Shown here in pieces: positions 1 to 7,140 of a stretch of 12,482 bases of DNA. The notes beneath the pieces were generated by a model. It ran no database searches, was not told the DNA's origin, and was given only the letters and a program-made list of their open reading frames with translations. Position numbers and translations under genes: made by a program. Numbering within the stretch: position 1 is the first letter of the stretch; each line of letters starts with the position of its first letter. Origin of the DNA: CAYMEV01 sp964431655 [NCBI: uncultured bacterium]. GTDB lineage: Bacteria > CAYMEV01. The stretch spans positions 1 through 12,482 of the forward strand of contig CAYSKJ010000088.1 of NCBI GenBank assembly GCA_964431655.1. Reading direction: 5' to 3'.

Positions 1-2488
1 TGATGATTTTATAACCGGGGTGATTGGAACGATGTTCCACAACCTTCCCCAGGATATGGATATTAATATCCAGTTCAAGAAACTCTTTGACATACTGAGT
101 TTTATATCCCAGAGCAACCCGGTAATATTTTTCCTTTCAAACTATGAATATGCCAATACCTTTAACAAAAAGCTCCTCCATTACCTTATAACAAACTGCA
201 TAAAAAAATATGATACCATACCTATCTCTTTTGTAATTTGCTATAATGACAAGCTTCTGAATCTTGAGAACCTGTTCAACCCTGATGAACTGGATACTGC
301 CCAGGAGTATTTCTCAAAGTTCAAGCTTCAGGGATTATCCCTGGAAGAAACCCACAGGTTCATATCCCAGATGATAGGGATTCAGAAACTGCCTGAAATA
401 TTCATCCAGAGGATATACGAGGATACGGCGGGATGCCCGCTTCATATCAGTGAATCGGTTAAATTCCTGACAGAACAGGGGCTCCTTTTCAAACAAAAAA
501 ACAAATGGCTGATAAATTACGATAACAGAAACATACCGCTGGACGAACTGGAAAACAAGAAAGCTCTTAATATTCCTATAAATGTGGATGAGATATATAA
601 GAAAAGGATAGTACAGCTGGATTCTGCAGCGAATGACATTCTGACCCTTATGTCCTTCTTCATTGACAGGATCGAGCTGGATGTACTCCTTTTAATATCC
701 GAGTATACCAGGGATGAGACCCTAAGCGGCATTGACCTTTTGCTGAAAAGAAACCTCGTAATTGAAGACCGGGAAGGCAAACACTTCTACCTGAACCCGC
801 TAAAGCTTAAAAACATTATATTATCCACAGTACCCCATGAAAAAAAGACTGCCTTATACCTTAAGATAGCACAGGTCTACGAGGAAATATACAAAGATAA
901 CCTCAGCCCGATATTTTCACAGCTCGCATATCTCTATGAAAAGGCAGGAGAATTTAACAAGGCTTTCTTTTATTTTATCAAGGCCGGTGAAAATGCCAAG
1001 GAGCTTTATTTTTATGAACAGGCCATAGCCTTGATATCAAAGGCCATTGCCATTGCAAAGAGCCAGGAGGGAGATGATTTCTTTGATATAGGACTCATCC
1101 GGTCCTATATTGCAAAGGGGGAAATTGAAGAAACTCGCGGAAACACAAAAAATGCAAAAAGCTGTTATGAAAAGGCCTATGCCATTGCAAAGAAGAAAAA
1201 CCGTATCATAGACAAGGCCAAAATACTTCAGCACCTTGGCTGGCTATATTACCAGACGGGTAAAAACGATATCGCAAAAAAATTCTTTTATAAGAGCAAA
1301 GAGCTCTTCTCGATGAAAGATGACAGGGTAGGAATTGCTTCTTCAATGAACCGGATCGCATTGACTGAACTTAAAAACGGCAAATTAAAGGATGCACTCC
1401 GCATATTCCTTGAAGCTCTGGTATATGAGAAGGAATTGAACAACAAGATATGGGTTGCAAAGAACCTGAACAATATAGGCCACATCTATACAAGGCTTGG
1501 CAATTATAAGCTTTCCATTAAATACCTGGCTGAGGCAATGAATATACTGGAAAAGATAAACAATAAGATAGACTACTTCAGGTGCCTTTCCAATCTTGCA
1601 CTGAGCTACTTCTACCTCGGCAAGATCCATGATTCCCTGCAGGCAAATGAAAGGAGCCTCCGTGTTGCCAGGCAGATTGACTATAAACAGGGCATAGGAG
1701 AGGGTCTCAACCACACAGGGGTAATTCTCCGGCATCTGGGTATTTATGACCGAAGCCTTGATCATATTGATGCATCCATTGAACTCAGACAGAATATAAA
1801 GGATAAAAGGGGAACAGCCATTGGTTTTCTCAATAAGGGTCTTTTATTCTTTGACCTGGGCAATATTGAGGAATCCGAGCAATACATCAGAAAGGCAATG
1901 GAATTCGATGATGATTTCGGACTGAAAGATACATTCATTGACGGCTATTACTATCTGGCCAGGATATCCTTTATCAGGGAAAAGCATATAGAAGCATCGG
2001 ATTTTCTCCAGAAATCCCTGGAACTTGCCAGAAACGACAAAGACTATTACAGATTCATAGAATCTGCTGTATTCATGAGCTATATTGAAGAAAATAGCAA
2101 AAGCAGCGAAGACTTAATAATCAGCCTGCTCAACCTGAAAAAAAAGGCATTAAGGTTCGGTTTCAGCCTGTTAATAGCCAGGATAAACAGCAGGATTGCA
2201 GAAATTATGCTGAAAAACCAGGATTATGATGATGCTTACCATTATATTGAATCTGCCATACCCATGTTCGAGGATATACAGTGCAAACCCTATCTGGTCG
2301 AGATATATACACTGGCCGGGGAATTTCTGACCAGGACAAACCAGGATGAAAAGGCGTCAGGCTTCTTTCAGAAAGCCCTGCAATTTGCAGAAGAAATGCA
2401 GTCAGGGGTTCCGCTCCAGTATGTAAATTATTTTATAGTTAAAAAAGAGATAACCTACCTGTATAAAATGCTTTCAAAGCTTTACTGA
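1..2488 (+). CDS. AAA-type NTPase/TPR-repeat regulatory protein, 3' part (5' end outside window)
   Basis: The frame is open to the left edge (codons for DDFITG precede a GTG at 20), so the true start lies upstream. About 828 residues are visible. Residues 1-160, counted from the GTG, resemble the second half of an AAA_16/MalT-like NTPase module: a Walker-B-like strand at 35-46 and a lid ending in EDTAGCPLHISESVKFL at about 134-150. A winged-helix-like linker follows at about 190-270. From about residue 299 to 810 there are roughly eleven TPR-like helical hairpins at about 40-residue spacing, for example NNIGHIYTRLGNY. Walker A is not in the window. Family knowledge: such AAA-TPR modules often follow a Ser/Thr kinase, cyclase or LuxR-type domain and act as protein-interaction switches; which effector is present cannot be seen. 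The Walker B acidic pair is replaced by Ser-Asn. It ends 10 bp from a convergent small gene. The domain class is well supported; the exact role is unknown. Confidence 0.85.
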   Translation, partial: DDFITGVIGTMFHNLPQDMDINIQFKKLFDILSFISQSNPVIFFLSNYEYANTFNKKLLHYLITNCIKKYDTIPISFVICYNDKLLNLENLFNPDELDTAQEYFSKFKLQGLSLEETHRFISQMIGIQKLPEIFIQRIYEDTAGCPLHISESVKFLTEQGLLFKQKNKWLINYDNRNIPLDELENKKALNIPINVDEIYKKRIVQLDSAANDILTLMSFFIDRIELDVLLLISEYTRDETLSGIDLLLKRNLVIEDREGKHFYLNPLKLKNIILSTVPHEKKTALYLKIAQVYEEIYKDNLSPIFSQLAYLYEKAGEFNKAFFYFIKAGENAKELYFYEQAIALISKAIAIAKSQEGDDFFDIGLIRSYIAKGEIEETRGNTKNAKSCYEKAYAIAKKKNRIIDKAKILQHLGWLYYQTGKNDIAKKFFYKSKELFSMKDDRVGIASSMNRIALTELKNGKLKDALRIFLEALVYEKELNNKIWVAKNLNNIGHIYTRLGNYKLSIKYLAEAMNILEKINNKIDYFRCLSNLALSYFYLGKIHDSLQANERSLRVARQIDYKQGIGEGLNHTGVILRHLGIYDRSLDHIDASIELRQNIKDKRGTAIGFLNKGLLFFDLGNIEESEQYIRKAMEFDDDFGLKDTFIDGYYYLARISFIREKHIEASDFLQKSLELARNDKDYYRFIESAVFMSYIEENSKSSEDLIISLLNLKKKALRFGFSLLIARINSRIAEIMLKNQDYDDAYHYIESAIPMFEDIQCKPYLVEIYTLAGEFLTRTNQDEKASGFFQKALQFAEEMQSGVPLQYVNYFIVKKEITYLYKMLSKLY

Positions 2489-2498
2489 GAAAACTTTT

Positions 2499-2786
2499 CT
2501 AACGGAACACCCGGTCCAGCTTTTCCAGGGTACTGGAAGAAAATTTGAGGGTAAAATCTATCAGCTCATAATCCGCCCGGGTTTTCTTGTCACTTTCCTT
2601 GCTGATGAGCCCGGCAAGGAAAGAGCTGAATTCCTTGAGCTCTTTTATTACACTGGCTATCTTCCCGTCTTTTATTTTTCCACTTATTTCCGGATAGAGT
2701 TCTGCAAGCATGTAAATCCCTTTACTCTTATCCTCTGACGGGTCCTGAAACCTTGAAACATTAAAGGATTTCAATTCATCATCCAT
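2499..2786 (-). CDS. Uncharacterised 95-residue protein
   Basis: I do not recognise this family. I chose the ATG at 2786 because GAGG (2796..2793) lies 6 nt upstream; a GTG 12 nt further out at 2798 overlaps that ribosome site and is unlikely. The product begins MDDELKSFNVSRF, is charged (many K, E and D), has no signal peptide, membrane segment or cysteine motif, and is probably helical and cytoplasmic. Residues about 30-95 read as amphipathic helices rich in K, E, S and L. It converges on the AAA/TPR gene with a 10-bp gap and is divergent from the FHA gene, 105 bp between start codons. Both divergent products begin MDDE, which may be chance. Position suggests a link to the signalling genes, but that is inference only. 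Confidence 0.72.
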   Translation of the reverse strand: MDDELKSFNVSRFQDPSEDKSKGIYMLAELYPEISGKIKDGKIASVIKELKEFSSFLAGLISKESDKKTRADYELIDFTLKFSSSTLEKLDRVFR

Positions 2787-2792
2787 AGAATA

Positions 2793-2796
2793 CCTC
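2793..2796 (-). promoter_or_regulatory. Ribosome binding site deciding the start of the small minus-strand gene
   Basis: GAGG on the minus strand is 6 nt from the ATG at 2786. The alternative GTG start at 2798 would place this motif inside the coding region, so the shorter 95-residue product is preferred. Confidence 0.6.
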
Positions 2797-2817
2797 ACAG
2801 AAATTGGTTTTTATTTT

Positions 2818-2847
2818 TTTATCATGTATTAATATGCTATTATAATA
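2818..2847. promoter_or_regulatory. Divergent promoter region with a palindromic -10 element
   Basis: The AT-rich gap between the small minus-strand gene and the FHA gene contains the perfect palindrome TATTATAATA (2838-2847), which supplies a consensus TATAAT on each strand (2841-2846 on plus, 2844-2839 on minus). On plus, a partial -35 TTATCA (2819-2824) sits 16 bp upstream. On minus no good -35 is visible. Both genes could be transcribed from overlapping, mutually exclusive promoters. This is inference from sequence only. Confidence 0.4.
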
Positions 2848-2891
2848 CAACAGAACCTGATAAAATAAAATACTTTTATTTGGTGGCTATA

Positions 2892-4919
2892 ATGGACGAT
2901 GAAGCAAAAAGAATAAAGGATATAGGTTATTCAAAACGGCCTTACCTGATAATAAAAGCATCAGGCAGGGAAAAACGCATGGAGCTGAATAAGAGCAAAT
3001 ATACCCTGGGAAGGGAACAATCAGACATTATAATAGAAAAAAAGAGCGTTTCCAGGAAACATGCAGAACTGGCTGAAAACTGGGGAGGGTACATAATATC
3101 TGACAAAAACAGCAATAATGGCACATTTGTGAACAATAAAAAGATAAGCGGAGGATATCAGCTTCAGGATAAGGATATAATAAGATTGGGGCAGACCAAT
3201 GACACAGAACCCGAGCTGTTAATATTCTGCAATCCCCTTTCAGGTTCCCAGGGGGAAATTGAAGAAACCGGCAAAAGCGGATACGCTTCCCAGTCTTCTC
3301 CTGCTGATGGAATTCATAAAGAAAAAAAAGTTATTGAAGAAATAAAGGGTATTCAGGCACCGATAAAACAGAAGTCCTTCCTTACGTCAAAACCGGTTCA
3401 CAAGATAGTGATACTGCTCTTTTCGGTTACAATGCTAACCGTTTTTTATTTTATTGTAAAAACGCTCATACTGCCCGACTCGTACTCGATGAAAATCCTG
3501 GTTATCAATCCCAGGGCACAGCATCCCGGCGGCAATATAAAGATCGTGGGACAGGATTTTTACCCGGACAGGGCAAAATACAGCATAAGATTCTCAGACG
3601 CAGAGGGAACTGTCCTGAGCGTCACAGAAAAGGAAATATTTGCCCAGATACCCAAAAATGCTGAAGCTGGCTCAATCATACCTGAAATCCGGTACGAGGG
3701 ACACCTGCTGAAAGCCCCTGAGATGACTGTTCTTGAGAATCCCACCATCCTTTCCGTTAAGCCCGGAACCCTATACCCGGGCGATGAACTTCAGATATCA
3801 GGCAGAAGTTTCTCAGCCCAAAAGGATGAAAATACTGTATTAATTGCAAATAAAGAAGCTGATATCCTGTCTTCAAGTCATAGTCAGATAACAGCCCTTG
3901 TCCCCGAATTCAAGGAACTGGAGCCTGGAAGCGCGCTAAAAATCAATATTCAGGTAAAGAGCAATCTTCTAATATCCAACAGCATTGAAATAAGCATCAG
4001 AAAGAAACCTGTAGAATATATAAAACATGATTTTTACGCAGAACTGAGCAAGGATGGATATACCCTTATCAAAAACAGCCTGATAGGGCTCCTTGCCATT
4101 GACAATAAAGGCAGTTTCAGCAGTATCGAAGACAGGACTGCAGAAATAATTGAGAATCTCAATTTATTTTTCTCCCGGGCAGATAAGGACAGTGATATAG
4201 GCTACAGCAATGATGCTATAAACCTCCTGAGCGGAAAGGATATAATTTATGGCATAAAATTGAATGCTGGAGATATTCAGCTCTATAAAAACCTCAACCC
4301 TGATATGATGCTCGACAGCATAAAACTTTCAAAATGGACTTCCGCTGTACTCAAGGATTATCTGAACCTGACTGTTGCCAATACCCGCCCGGAATTCACT
4401 GTCCTTGCCTCCTATGGCGGGAGGGTACTCGCTTATATTTACGATAATTTTAATACTAAGGCTTCAGATTTTAACGGCATCACAAAGGACTTTATTGGAA
4501 GGCTGGACCCGGAGTACAGGGATTATCTAAAGGATATTGGGATAAGAATACCTGTTAATTATTGTGACATATCAGGAAACTACTCCGGAAGAGCTGCTGA
4601 TAACCTCTTGAATAAATCGATTAGTACCGGATACCTGGCTATAGAACTCAATATAATGCCTTCCGGTAATAATATCCGCATCTTTCACAAAATATCCCTG
4701 GAAAAGACCGAGGATAGCGGTGTTTTTTCCCAGGAGGCCACCAGGAGCATAGGAACCTTTCACCTTCAGAACCTGGAGGTATTTGAACCCTATGTATCCT
4801 TCTCTGTATATCTTGAAGGGGCAACTGTCAAATTCAGCGGTACTATAATGGACAACGGGATTCAGGGTATTTTTACGAAAACAAATAAACAGACAGGCAA
4901 ATTTGTACTTAAAAAGTGA
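2892..4919 (+). CDS. FHA-domain single-pass membrane protein with two TIG/IPT-like domains
   Basis: The ATG at 2892 (675 residues) is preferred: a weak GGTGG at 2882-2886 precedes it by 5 nt, and the in-frame TTG at 2880 has no ribosome site. Residues about 18-112 form an FHA (phosphothreonine-binding) domain with the expected GRE (40-42), SRKH (54-57) and NSNNGT (73-78) motifs. A linker rich in charged and small residues follows. One hydrophobic helix spans about 171-193, flanked by Lys residues, giving a cytoplasmic N-terminus and an extracytoplasmic C-terminus. Residues about 201-281 and 283-369 look like two TIG/IPT immunoglobulin-like domains (INPRAQHPGGNIKIVG; VKPGTLYPGDELQISGRSF). Residues about 380-675 are unassigned; the last 110 or so alternate like a small beta-barrel or sandwich. 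Inference: the FHA domain reads a phosphothreonine made by a local kinase and links it to an envelope structure. The missing kinase may be encoded upstream. FHA and TM are confident; the C-terminal function is unknown. Confidence 0.9.
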   Translation: MDDEAKRIKDIGYSKRPYLIIKASGREKRMELNKSKYTLGREQSDIIIEKKSVSRKHAELAENWGGYIISDKNSNNGTFVNNKKISGGYQLQDKDIIRLGQTNDTEPELLIFCNPLSGSQGEIEETGKSGYASQSSPADGIHKEKKVIEEIKGIQAPIKQKSFLTSKPVHKIVILLFSVTMLTVFYFIVKTLILPDSYSMKILVINPRAQHPGGNIKIVGQDFYPDRAKYSIRFSDAEGTVLSVTEKEIFAQIPKNAEAGSIIPEIRYEGHLLKAPEMTVLENPTILSVKPGTLYPGDELQISGRSFSAQKDENTVLIANKEADILSSSHSQITALVPEFKELEPGSALKINIQVKSNLLISNSIEISIRKKPVEYIKHDFYAELSKDGYTLIKNSLIGLLAIDNKGSFSSIEDRTAEIIENLNLFFSRADKDSDIGYSNDAINLLSGKDIIYGIKLNAGDIQLYKNLNPDMMLDSIKLSKWTSAVLKDYLNLTVANTRPEFTVLASYGGRVLAYIYDNFNTKASDFNGITKDFIGRLDPEYRDYLKDIGIRIPVNYCDISGNYSGRAADNLLNKSISTGYLAIELNIMPSGNNIRIFHKISLEKTEDSGVFSQEATRSIGTFHLQNLEVFEPYVSFSVYLEGATVKFSGTIMDNGIQGIFTKTNKQTGKFVLKK

Positions 4920-4944
4920 ATATTTATATTGACATAATCGCAAA

Positions 4945-5104
4945 TTTAATAAAGACTTACATCTGATAAGATATAAGGGAAGACGGTGTAAATCCGTCAC
5001 GGCCCCGCCGCTGTAAGCGCGGACGAAAGCTGCAATTCGCCACTGGGTATTGCCCGGGAAGGCGCGGTGAATAGAGTGATGCGCAAGTCAGAATACCTTT
5101 TAAT
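4945..5104 (+). ncRNA. Cobalamin (adenosylcobalamin-type) riboswitch aptamer
   Basis: The characteristic order of conserved blocks is present. GGTGTAAATCCGTCACGG lies at 4985-5002, the CCCGCCGCTGTAA block at 5004-5016, the GCCACTGG...GGGAAGGC helix at 5039-5063, and the B12 box GCAAGTCAGAATACC at 5083-5097. A closing stem is plausible between TTAATAAAG (4946-4954) and CCTTTTAA (5096-5103), with one or two bulges. The B12 box departs from the common GGAGACC ending. An intrinsic terminator and then a BtuB-like receptor gene follow, which is the classic arrangement for repression of vitamin B12 uptake when cobalamin is abundant. The outer limits of the aptamer are approximate. Confidence 0.95.
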
Positions 5105-5110
5105 CAAGAA

Positions 5111-5128
5111 CTTCTTCGAGGGAGGAAG
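5111..5128 (+). promoter_or_regulatory. Hairpin between riboswitch aptamer and terminator; possible antiterminator arm
   Basis: CTTCTTC and GGAGGAAG form a 7-bp stem (one G-U) around a GAGG loop. The 3' side GGGAGGAAG (5120-5128) can also pair with CTTTCCCCC (5153-5161), the left arm of the terminator, with one mismatch and one wobble. The two pairings are mutually exclusive, so this element could be the switching strand of the expression platform. This is inferred from base pairing by eye. Confidence 0.45.
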
Positions 5129-5146
5129 CTGATTCTGGATTATGTA

Positions 5147-5187
5147 TCCCGACTTTCCCCCTGTGGAAGGCGGGATTTTTTGTTTTT
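5147..5187 (+). terminator. Intrinsic terminator of the cobalamin riboswitch leader
   Basis: Stem TCCCGACTTTC (5147-5157) pairs with GGAAGGCGGGA (5165-5175), with one A-G mismatch and one wobble around a 7-nt loop. It is followed by the U-tract TTTTTTGTTTTT (5176-5187). It ends before the ribosome site of the receptor gene at 5201, so control is probably premature transcription termination rather than occlusion of the start codon. Confidence 0.85.
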
Positions 5188-5213
5188 AAATACTTTATCA
5201 AAGGAGATATATT

Positions 5214-7097
5214 ATGAAACACCTGTTTTTTGTTGTCCTGCTGATGCTGACAGCATTTTCTGCCGCCTATTCCCAGAACATTTACTATGATGAGGTAATC
5301 ATCACATCCTCACATATTGCAGTGCCCATGGAAAATGTACCCCCTTCGGCTGTAGTTATCACCAGAAAAGATATTGAAAAAAGCGGAGCCAGGGACCTGA
5401 CAGCCCTGCTGAACCTTATTACGGGTATACATCTTGTAAGAAATGGAATGGAAGGACAGTCTTCCTCCATGTATATCAGGGGTGCAAGGCCGTCTCATAC
5501 TGCAGTGCTCTATAACGGGGTGCCTATAAATGACCCGAGCACTGTAGACGGCAGTTTTGATTTTAATAATATATCCCTTGGAGAAATTGAAAAGATTGAG
5601 ATCATTAAAACCTCCCAGGGCTCTGTATATGGCACCAATGCCATGGGAGGCGTTATCAATATAATCTCAGGGAGAGCCAATACGGACAGGTCCTGGAATT
5701 TCTCTGCCAACGGCGGAATTGTCTCCACAAAAGGACATTATCAGAACATTTATGCCGGGTTTTCCAAGGGTATTTTGTCCCTTGACCTTAATCTCGGCAA
5801 TGAATACCAGAAAGAGGTCTATGCTGCAGACCCTGAGCTGACAGCCAACAATGACCCTGACCCTGCTAACAGGTTTTATGCCGGTTTGAAAGCAACCCTT
5901 AAATACGGCATTGCTGAAAACACCACTATTTTTAGGTACAGTTATGCCCGTTCCCATATAGATTTGTTCGGCGACAGTTATGGAGATGACCCCAACTATC
6001 TTTCAAAAAACAAATACAGAACACTGATTAACAATTTCGGGTTAAACCTTGACCCCATAAAACTGAACCTGTCTTTCAGCTGGACTGATACTGACCGGGA
6101 TTACCGGAATACAGCCGATGAAACAAGCCCTGATATAATTGATTCTATCTATGAAGGGGGACTCCTCCATTATAAGATGACAGCAAACTATCAGGACATG
6201 CTTCTGTTTGGATATGAACATAATCAGAGTATCATGTCCTATGACTATTTCAGCGAGAACAGCTACGGCCCCTATCATGACATTATGGATGAGGAGAAAC
6301 AGGGTTCCGATTCCTTCTTTATTGAATACAGCTATGCAGGCGACAGCTTCGGTATTATAGCCGGACTTCGCCATGACAGCTATTCCTCTGATAATAGGCT
6401 TACATACCGTGTAACTCCCTTTTACAGGATCAAGGGAACAAATACATCCCTTTATGGAAATATAAGCACCGGCTTCAAGGCACCTTCCCTGTATGAACTT
6501 TATTCCCCCTATGGCAATACCAGTCTTGAGAGTGAAAAGTCCATGTCCTGGGAAATATCCCTGGCCCAGAAATTTCCCTCCCACAGCCTTGAGCTTAACC
6601 TAAGCTACTTCAACAACCGCTATGAGGAGCTTATAGATTTTGATACCCTGAACTGGATCTATTATAATATAGGTAAGGCTGAAACCAGGGGAATTGAGTT
6701 CTCAGCAAGCCAGCAGATAGGCAAAAATATAGAGCTAAAACTGCTGTCTACCCTTTTGCAGGCAGAAAACCTCGTTACGGGCGAGACCCTGCTTCGAAGG
6801 CCTAAATACAAACATTCCATAATCTTAAGCTGTTTTCTGCCCTGGGATATAAATATGTGGTCGGAGATATCCTATGTTTCAAAAAGGTATGACAACACAT
6901 ATGATGAGAACTATAATACTGTCAGAACGACCCTTGATGAATATTTCCTGCTGAATCTGAGTATTTCAAAACAGCTTGCCAACGGCCTTGAGGCTTATAT
7001 GCGAGTTGATAACCTGCTCGATGATCAATACCAGTATATAAAGGGTTATGCTAAATCCCAAAGGACTTTTTTCCTGGGCTTTAGATACTCCCTGTAA
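5214..7097 (+). CDS. btuB: TonB-dependent outer-membrane cobalamin receptor, BtuB-like
   Basis: The product (627 residues; E. coli BtuB is about 614) imports cobalamin across the outer membrane using TonB energy. AAGGAG (5201-5206) lies 7 nt before the ATG. A signal peptide covers residues 1-20 (hydrophobic FFVVLLMLTAF, cleavage after AYS). DEVIITSS (26-33) is a TonB box. The plug domain covers about 40-155, with SMYIRGARPSHTAVLYNGVP and GSVYGTNAMGGVINIIS typical of the BtuB/FepA plug. The remainder is an amphipathic 22-strand-type beta-barrel ending RTFFLGFRYSL, where the last residue is Leu and not the usual Phe or Trp. Cobalamin specificity rests mainly on the riboswitch directly upstream; the sequence alone says only TonB-dependent vitamin or siderophore receptor. 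No btuCDF or tonB neighbours are in the window; the next gene is convergent. Confidence 0.93.
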   Translation: MKHLFFVVLLMLTAFSAAYSQNIYYDEVIITSSHIAVPMENVPPSAVVITRKDIEKSGARDLTALLNLITGIHLVRNGMEGQSSSMYIRGARPSHTAVLYNGVPINDPSTVDGSFDFNNISLGEIEKIEIIKTSQGSVYGTNAMGGVINIISGRANTDRSWNFSANGGIVSTKGHYQNIYAGFSKGILSLDLNLGNEYQKEVYAADPELTANNDPDPANRFYAGLKATLKYGIAENTTIFRYSYARSHIDLFGDSYGDDPNYLSKNKYRTLINNFGLNLDPIKLNLSFSWTDTDRDYRNTADETSPDIIDSIYEGGLLHYKMTANYQDMLLFGYEHNQSIMSYDYFSENSYGPYHDIMDEEKQGSDSFFIEYSYAGDSFGIIAGLRHDSYSSDNRLTYRVTPFYRIKGTNTSLYGNISTGFKAPSLYELYSPYGNTSLESEKSMSWEISLAQKFPSHSLELNLSYFNNRYEELIDFDTLNWIYYNIGKAETRGIEFSASQQIGKNIELKLLSTLLQAENLVTGETLLRRPKYKHSIILSCFLPWDINMWSEISYVSKRYDNTYDENYNTVRTTLDEYFLLNLSISKQLANGLEAYMRVDNLLDDQYQYIKGYAKSQRTFFLGFRYSL

Positions 7098-7140
7098 ATG
7101 GTAAGGCTTTAAGCCTGATATTCCGTCTTCTTAAAGGGCA

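Noticed and set aside
2488-2500. AT-rich palindrome AGAAAA-C-TTTTCT between the convergent AAA/TPR gene and small gene
   Set aside because: It is too short and AT-rich to make a stable hairpin; probably chance sequence around the two stop codons.
4929-4934. Perfect TTGACA upstream of the cobalamin riboswitch
   Set aside because: A promoter is expected here, but no acceptable -10 box is found 15-19 bp downstream, so I did not annotate it; it remains a possible -35.
4572-5000. Open frame of 142 codons on the minus strand across the FHA gene end and the riboswitch
   Set aside because: It lies antisense to the well-supported FHA coding region and to the conserved aptamer core; its translation has no recognisable domain and no good ribosome site was seen.
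6042-6584. Open frame of 180 codons on the minus strand inside the cobalamin receptor gene
   Set aside because: Antisense shadow of a clear TonB-dependent receptor; the residue pattern looks like the reverse of barrel codons with no domain signature.
7104-7116. Inverted repeat AGGCTT-T-AAGCCT after the cobalamin receptor stop codon
   Set aside because: The stem is short (5-6 bp) and no T-run follows on either strand, so an intrinsic terminator is not supported.
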